From JAMLHH01 sp035515235 (GTDB lineage: Bacteria > Bacteroidota > Bacteroidia > Chitinophagales > JADIYW01), in the NCBI GenBank assembly GCA_035515235.1, contig DATJBS010000031.1, positions 1 to 64,000 of the forward strand: a stretch of 64,000 nt of DNA, written 5' to 3'. The translations under genes were made by a program, and so were the position numbers. Within the stretch, counting starts at the first letter, position 1, and every line of letters begins with the position of its first letter. The notes beneath the pieces are model-generated. The model was not told the origin of the DNA. It worked only from the letters and a program-made list of their open reading frames with translations, and did not search any database. Shown in pieces: positions 59,481 to 64,000 of this stretch.

Positions 59481-59821
59481 GCTATTTTTTTCAAATCATC
59501 CCGAAGGGATTAAATATTTATAGAAGTTGGTTGGTTAATTAAATGTTCGACCCTGAAAGGGTCGTATCCTTTATTTGTATTGGTTTATTATAAATATATG
59601 AACCACTTTGGGTTCAATTTTTTGTATTCCATAAAAACTTGATTTTTTTGATTTTTCTTTATGTTGGAATAATTTAATATCTTCTTGTTAATTTTAAGTT
59701 ATAGCTAAGTAGTGTTAAAAATTTATGTTTATTAAGAATAGTTTTAAATAAGCTTTCGATTTTTATTTATTTTATTTATCTTAAGTCTATTATTTAACTA
59801 GACTATTAAAAAGCATATATT
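59481..59821. repeat. Intergenic region with three REP-like palindromes
   Basis: Three short hairpins in a row: ATCCC-gaa-GGGAT (59498-59510), CGACCCT-gaa-AGGGTCG (59548-59564) and GAACC-actttg-GGTTC (59600-59615). Such CCCTGAAAGGG and CCCGAAGGG units are interspersed repeats common between Bacteroidota genes. The last one may also slow transcription after parC. The rest up to 59821 is AT-rich with no gene. Confidence 0.7.
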
Positions 59822-60457
59822 ATGTCATTAAGATTAGGCGATATCGCACCGAATTTCCAAGCAGAAACTACTCAAGGAAACATTGATTTTTACGAGTTTA
59901 TGGGTGATGGTTGGACAGTATTATTTTCTCATCCAGCAGATTACACACCAGTTTGTACTACAGAATTAGGTTTTACTGCAAAGTTGAAAAGTGAGTTTGA
60001 CAAAAGAAATGCAAAAGCAATCGCTATCAGCGTAGACCCTTTAGATTCTCACATGGGTTGGATTAAAGACATTGAGGAAACTCAAAGTACTACCATGAAT
60101 TTCCCAATTATAGCTGATCCAGAGAAGAAAGTTTCTGAGTTGTATGATATGATTCATCCTAATGCAAGTGCAAGCTTTACGGTTCGTTCTGTATTCATTA
60201 TCGGCCCAGATAAAAAAATCAAATTGATGATTACTTATCCAGCTTCTACAGGTAGAAATTTCCACGAAATTCTTAGAGTAATTGATTCATTACAATTGAC
60301 AGCAGATTACAGCGTAGCTACCCCTGCAAACTGGGAAGATGGTCAAGATGTAGTAATTGCACCACATATTTCTGATGAAGATGCTACAGTAAAATTTCCA
60401 AAAGGATATAATAAATTGAAATCTTACTTGAGATTAACTCCTCAACCGAATAAATAA
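59822..60457 (+). CDS. 1-Cys peroxiredoxin (Prx6 type)
   Basis: A 211-residue peroxiredoxin. The peroxidatic Cys45 is in DYTPVCTTELG, with Thr and Arg of the active site (SFTVRSVFIIGPDKKIKLM) nearby. No second Cys is visible, so it is a 1-Cys enzyme needing an outside reductant. The Prx6-like C-terminal extension (NWEDGQDVVIAPHISDEDA) is present. It reduces H2O2 and lipid hydroperoxides. A terminator follows. Confidence 0.95.
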   Translation: MSLRLGDIAPNFQAETTQGNIDFYEFMGDGWTVLFSHPADYTPVCTTELGFTAKLKSEFDKRNAKAIAISVDPLDSHMGWIKDIEETQSTTMNFPIIADPEKKVSELYDMIHPNASASFTVRSVFIIGPDKKIKLMITYPASTGRNFHEILRVIDSLQLTADYSVATPANWEDGQDVVIAPHISDEDATVKFPKGYNKLKSYLRLTPQPNK

Positions 60458-60482
60458 TTTCAAACTCAAATAGAAATTTACG

Positions 60483-60512
60483 AGGCTACTGATTTCAGTG
60501 GCCTTTTTTTAT
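60483..60512 (+). terminator. Peroxiredoxin gene terminator
   Basis: AGGCTACT (60483-60490) pairs with AGTGGCCT (60497-60504), one G-U pair, then a run of seven T. Confidence 0.85.
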
Positions 60513-60553
60513 TGTAGATTTTTGGGCAGCATTTCCGGCTTTCGTTTCATCTT

Positions 60554-60604
60554 CCTTCTTTTTCCAAAAAAGAAGGTGATATTCCACTCTATCCGGGCTG
60601 CGCG
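60554..60604. repeat. Dispersed repeat, copy A
   Basis: A 10-bp hairpin CCTTCTTTTT/AAAAAGAAGG (60554-60576) runs into GGTGATATTCCACTCTATCC (60575-60594) and GGGCTGCGCG. The GGTGATA...TATCC word recurs in inverted orientation at 63135-63154 with 18 of 20 matches. Confidence 0.65.
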
Positions 60605-60714
60605 ATTCTACTTAAATTTCAGCTGATATTTTCATTTTAAATTGAACAATTTCTGCTTTTTTCTATTAATACTATGTTCAACATTCGACTAATTTTCCAA
60701 ATAAAAATATATTT

Positions 60715-61779
60715 ATGATAGCTACTAAAGCTTATGCCGCTCATCACTCCAAAGATGATTTAAAACCATTCCAACTAGATAGAAGAAACCTAAAAGAACA
60801 AGATGTTTTAATTGATATTGAATTTTGTGGTATTTGCCATTCAGATATCCATACAGTGAATAGTGATTGGGGACCAGCAAATTATCCTGTAGTTCCAGGC
60901 CATGAAATAGTAGGAAGAGTACTTGAGATTGGCAGTCAAGTTTCCAAATTTAAAGTTGGAGATTTCGTAGGAGTGGGGTGTTTAGTAGATTCTTGTCAAA
61001 AATGTGAATCTTGTTCTGATGGATTAGAGCAATATTGCACAGGCGGTTCGACTGCCACATATAATTCAAAAGATAGAGTCTCTGGAGGATTTACTTACGG
61101 AGGATATTCTGATAAGATTGTAGTTACTGAAAATTTTGTTGTAAAAGTTCCTGAGAATATTGACCCAGCAGGTGCAGCTCCTTTATTATGTGCAGGAATT
61201 ACGACTTGGTCACCACTTCAAAAATGGAATGTAAAAGCAGGAGATAAAGTTGGAGTTATTGGTCTTGGAGGATTAGGACACATGGGAGTGAAATTTGCTC
61301 ATGCTTTGGGTGCTTATGTGGTGATGATTACAACATCTCCCGATAAAGGAGCAGATGCAAAAAAGCTTGGAGCTGATGAAGTATTGATTTCTACAGATGA
61401 AGAAGCTATGGCTAAAAGTGCAATGAGTTTTGATTTTTTATTGAATACTATTCCTGTAAAACACAATGCAAATCCATACATCAATCTCTTAAAAAGAGAT
61501 GCAACTATGGTTTTTGTTGGAGCTATTGAGCCTATCGAACCTATTCACATGGGTTTAATGGTTTTAAAAAGAAAAAACATTGCAGGTTCATTAATTGGTG
61601 GTATAAAAGAAACCCAGGAAATGATGGACTTTTGCGGAGAACATAATATCACTTCAGATGTGGAGGTGATTCCTATCCAAGAAGTCAATAATGCATATAC
61701 TCGTGTTCTTAAGAATGACATTAAGTACAGATTTGTTATAGATATGAAGTCCTTAAAAGACGAAAAAGTGGAGGATTAA
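60715..61779 (+). CDS. Zinc NAD(P)-dependent alcohol dehydrogenase (YahK/CAD type)
   Basis: A 354-residue MDR enzyme. The catalytic zinc ligands are Cys38 in GICHSD and His63 in GHEIVG; the structural zinc has Cys94, Cys97, Cys100 and Cys108. The cofactor loop is GLGGLGHMGVKFAHALGA. The sequence fits the cinnamyl-alcohol/YahK group, which reduce broad aldehydes with NADPH. The flavin monooxygenase gene starts 2 bp after its stop, so the two act from one transcript. Confidence 0.94.
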   Translation: MIATKAYAAHHSKDDLKPFQLDRRNLKEQDVLIDIEFCGICHSDIHTVNSDWGPANYPVVPGHEIVGRVLEIGSQVSKFKVGDFVGVGCLVDSCQKCESCSDGLEQYCTGGSTATYNSKDRVSGGFTYGGYSDKIVVTENFVVKVPENIDPAGAAPLLCAGITTWSPLQKWNVKAGDKVGVIGLGGLGHMGVKFAHALGAYVVMITTSPDKGADAKKLGADEVLISTDEEAMAKSAMSFDFLLNTIPVKHNANPYINLLKRDATMVFVGAIEPIEPIHMGLMVLKRKNIAGSLIGGIKETQEMMDFCGEHNITSDVEVIPIQEVNNAYTRVLKNDIKYRFVIDMKSLKDEKVED

Positions 61780-61781
61780 TT

Positions 61782-62777
61782 ATGAAATTATCAGAGATTC
61801 CTATTTCATTATTAGAATTAGCATTAGTAACAAAAGGTAGTGATTTTAGCGAAACATTTGAAAAAACAGTAGCAATTGCTCAAAAAGCTGATGAACTTAA
61901 CTATAAGAGAATCTGGTTTGCTGAACATCACAATATGGCACATGTAGCTAGTAGTGCGACAGTCGTTTTGATTGGTCATGTTGCTGGCAAAACAAAAAAT
62001 ATTAGAGTAGGGTCAGGTGGTATTATGCTTCCTAATCATTCACCATTAGTAGTTGCAGAGCAGTTCGGAACATTAGAAGCTTTGTATCCTCATAGAATTG
62101 ATTTGGGTTTAGGTAGAGCTCCCGGTACTGACCAATTGACAGCTCAGGCACTCAATAAAGATTTTTATCAAGCAGCACAAAGATTTCCAGAACATGTCAC
62201 TCAGCTGCTTCAGTACTTTTCTTCAGATAACTCTAAGTCATCTGTAAGAGCTTATCCTGGAGAAAATGCAAATGTGCCTATTTGGATATTGGGAAGTAGC
62301 ATGGACAGTGCAGTTTTAGCAGCACGTATGGGTTTACCTTATGCATTTGCAAGTCATTTTGCACCGACTTATTTAACAAGAGCTTTTGCATATTATCGAG
62401 AAAATTTTAAACCTTCTCCATATTTAGACCAGCCTAAAACTATGGCTTGTGTGAATGTCATAATTGATGATACCAATGAAGCCGCAGAATTTCAAGCTTC
62501 AAGTATGTACAAGATGTTCTTGAATATCATCCGTGGTACTAGAGAGCCGTTGAGTCCACCATTCGAAAATTTGAATTCTATTTGGAGTCCAGAAGAAGAG
62601 AGCTATGTAAGAAATATGTTGGCTTGTTCATTTGTTGGAGATGCATCTACAGTCGAAAGAAGGTTACTAGAATTTCAAAAACTCGTTAATATGGATGAAT
62701 TAATTATTGCTATTCCTCAATACAATCATTCTGCCAAAATCAAAACCATAGAATTAGCTAGAAGTATTTTTAGTTAA
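61782..62777 (+). CDS. LLM-class flavin-dependent oxidoreductase
   Basis: A 331-residue luciferase-like monooxygenase of the stand-alone YhbW type: IPISLLELALVTKGSDFSET at the start, RIWFAEHHNMAHVASSATVV near 44-63, RVGSGGIMLPNHSPLVVAEQ and RIDLGLGRAPGTD. It is an F420-independent, FMN-type TIM-barrel enzyme. With the ADH it may process aldehydes or other small carbonyls; the substrate is unknown. Confidence 0.94.
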   Translation: MKLSEIPISLLELALVTKGSDFSETFEKTVAIAQKADELNYKRIWFAEHHNMAHVASSATVVLIGHVAGKTKNIRVGSGGIMLPNHSPLVVAEQFGTLEALYPHRIDLGLGRAPGTDQLTAQALNKDFYQAAQRFPEHVTQLLQYFSSDNSKSSVRAYPGENANVPIWILGSSMDSAVLAARMGLPYAFASHFAPTYLTRAFAYYRENFKPSPYLDQPKTMACVNVIIDDTNEAAEFQASSMYKMFLNIIRGTREPLSPPFENLNSIWSPEEESYVRNMLACSFVGDASTVERRLLEFQKLVNMDELIIAIPQYNHSAKIKTIELARSIFS

Positions 62778-63606
62778 TTGTATTTAATGTGGCAATGAGA
62801 TAATGCGGTAATGTGTTAATAAGATAATGATTGCTGGCATGTTCCTCGTTATTGTGGATTTAGTCGGCAATCTTCTAATACATTGCTTAAGAGATTCTGA
62901 AACGATTCTGAACTAAATTCAGAATGACAAGGTTCAGAATGACTGTGTAGTTAACCATAACCATAATGTCATTGCTGGCTTGACCCGCAATCTATAGTAT
63001 TACTTATAGATTCTGAAACAAGTTCAGAATGACAAATCGGTAATAATTAAGAATCATGAAATCCCGTAGGGATGACATGTTTATAGAAGATGCATGTTTC
63101 TAGATGATATGTTTCTAGCAAAACGCCGCGAGAGGGATAGAATGGAGTATCACCCGAAATATCATGGAGGGAAGACGTAATGATAGCCCGACCCGAAGGG
63201 GCTCGCCCAAATTATGGTATTGGGAATAGATTCTGAAACAGAATGACTGCGTGTTTTGTTTTACAATTCGTGTAGAGATCCTTTCAGGATGACATAAGAA
63301 TAGTTTGCTTCGTTCCTCGCAATGACGTATTACAATTCCGTCATTGCGGGCTTGAACCGTAATCTCTATCGTATTATTTATGGATTCTGAAACAAGTTCA
63401 GAATGACTGTGTAGTTAACCATAACCATAATGTCATTGCGGGCTTGACCCGTAATCTAATGCGTATTTCACAATAGATTCCCAACCAAGTTCAGAATGAC
63501 AAGTTCAAAATGTTTGTTTCAGCTAATGAATATAAACGGTCAAACTCTTTTAGGATAAACTATTTTCTTTGGTCTGTCGTCTACTGTCTATTGTCTACCG
63601 TAAAAA
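62778..63606. repeat. 830-bp gene-free stretch of interspersed repeats
   Basis: No gene is present. GTCATTGC(G/T)GGCTTGA(C/A)CCG(C/T)AATCT starts units at 62968, 63340 and 63432; each is followed within 30-45 bp by ATTCTGAAACAAGTTCAGAA or a variant. Further GATTCTGAAAC...CAGAATGAC units occur at 62893 and 63228. A 62-bp stretch at 62932-62993 recurs at 63396-63457 with two mismatches. Other repeat words are CGTTCCTCGCAATGAC (63311), ATCCTTTCAGGATGAC (63277) and CCCGTAGGGATGAC (63063). Confidence 0.85.
63135..63154. repeat. Dispersed repeat, copy B (inverted to 60575-60594)
   Basis: GGATAGAATGGAGTATCACC preceded by GCCGCGAGA. It is the inverse of copy A (18 of 20), so the two bracket the ADH and LLM gene pair. 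Confidence 0.6.
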
Positions 63607-64000
63607 TCACGTAAGCCAATCCCAAGTGCTCTTCTCATTCTTCTTCATCTTCAAGACCATATATAAAATAGCGATTTGCATCAAACCGAAAAAGGTAGAT
63701 TCCACTCCAGAGCCCATTAAATTACTGACATACATATTGACAATATTAGAAATCACTAAGCCATGAAAACCAATCTTCTTCCAATTAAGCAGAAGAATCA
63801 CTGATATAGCATTCATCACACCTAAGCCCATGAGATAATAAGCGACTTCGTCACTGATTTCAATCTTCAATATTTTTTGAATCTCTTCTCTAAATATAGT
63901 ATAAGCTAGTAAAGTCGAAAGACCATTCATTAGGATATACACTAACCAAAATGTTACAAATCCGTGTCTTTTTCTAACCGGCTCTTTCTTTTCTAGTTCT
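63607..64000 (-). CDS. Hypothetical membrane protein, 5' end beyond window
   Basis: An open frame on the minus strand runs from the stop at 63607 to the right edge. The visible start is ELEKKEPVRKRHGFVTFWLV, so the true start is beyond 64000; ATG 63942 is internal. It has three or four helices (around TFWLVYILMNGLSTLLAYTI, GLGVMNAISVILLL, LMQIAILYMVL). The KRHGFVTFWL opening is common in small Bacteroidota membrane proteins of unknown function, often with a short polar N-terminal tail. Confidence 0.75.
   Translation of the reverse strand, partial: ELEKKEPVRKRHGFVTFWLVYILMNGLSTLLAYTIFREEIQKILKIEISDEVAYYLMGLGVMNAISVILLLNWKKIGFHGLVISNIVNMYVSNLMGSGVESTFFGLMQIAILYMVLKMKKNEKSTWDWLT

Noticed and set aside
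62893..63500. Possible CRISPR array
   Set aside because: Units differ in length and spacing, and the intervening sequence is itself repeated. No cas genes are in the window.
1..64000. tRNA or rRNA genes
   Set aside because: No stretch with T-loop-like GGTTCGAATCC sequence and matching arms, and no rRNA-like conserved blocks were noticed on reading both strands; a covariance-model scan was not possible here.

Overview
This window is AT-rich chromosomal DNA from a member of the Bacteroidota. The evidence is lineage-typical protein families (type IX secretion plug-like protein with DUF5103, GSCFA protein, YqgE, paired GyrA and ParC with acidic tails, HipB/S/T split kinase module, many lipoproteins with short lipoboxes), promoter-like TAnnTTTG boxes upstream of several genes, and little use of Shine-Dalgarno sites. 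The genus cannot be fixed from the sequence alone. No tRNA, rRNA or CRISPR array was found.

Layout. Positions 1-3600: the end of a probable insertion sequence at the left edge, a type ISP-like restriction-modification protein that has lost its C-terminal part, a decayed quinone-reductase gene, a hypothetical gene and a phosphoribosyltransferase. 3.7-6.6 kb: a membrane iron-sulfur pair plus a small conserved protein. 6.8-15.4 kb: housekeeping genes typA, NlpC/P60, VOC, glpD, valS, a GGCT-like protein and a META-domain protein. 15.4-17.2 kb: a stress-protein locus built from partly duplicated promoter, gene and terminator units, including a 51-residue membrane protein. 17.2-19.7 kb: an Mla/MCE lipid-transport operon. 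19.8-25.6 kb: a DUF1810 plus PARG-like fusion protein, two tandem CAP proteins, a lipocalin, a MerR regulator and an M23 peptidase. 25.7-31.0 kb: alaS, gatB and a TlpA-like lipoprotein in one direction.

31-36 kb is the accessory core. It holds two hypothetical envelope proteins, a complete IS30-family element with a 44-bp perfect palindrome next to its left end, a three-gene HipB-HipS-HipT-type toxin-antitoxin operon preceded by three operator-like palindromes spaced exactly 40 bp apart, a GreA/B-like factor, and a ghost copy of hipB. 36-43 kb: transporter, nitroreductase, a divergent heptose epimerase-like protein, DUF389, ung, DUF423, an M32 carboxypeptidase, and a PIN-domain toxin-antitoxin pair. 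That pair lies between the M32 gene end and a second, diverged copy of the same gene end.

43-60.5 kb: yqgE and the T9SS plug-like protein, a GSCFA protein, a small orphan gene, an antiporter, a TPR protein with gyrA, EVE and cupin proteins, a GDPD lipoprotein, a YhcG-like nuclease, a FemAB-like transferase, parC and a 1-Cys peroxiredoxin. 60.6-64 kb: an alcohol dehydrogenase and flavin-monooxygenase pair bracketed by dispersed repeats, a gene-free stretch of about 830 bp packed with interspersed repeat units, and a membrane protein running off the right edge.

The most interesting items are the HipBST-like module with its phased operators and ghost antitoxin, the toxin-antitoxin insertion with a duplicated M32 gene end, the DUF1810 plus ADP-ribose-glycohydrolase-like fusion, and the duplicated stress-gene units.
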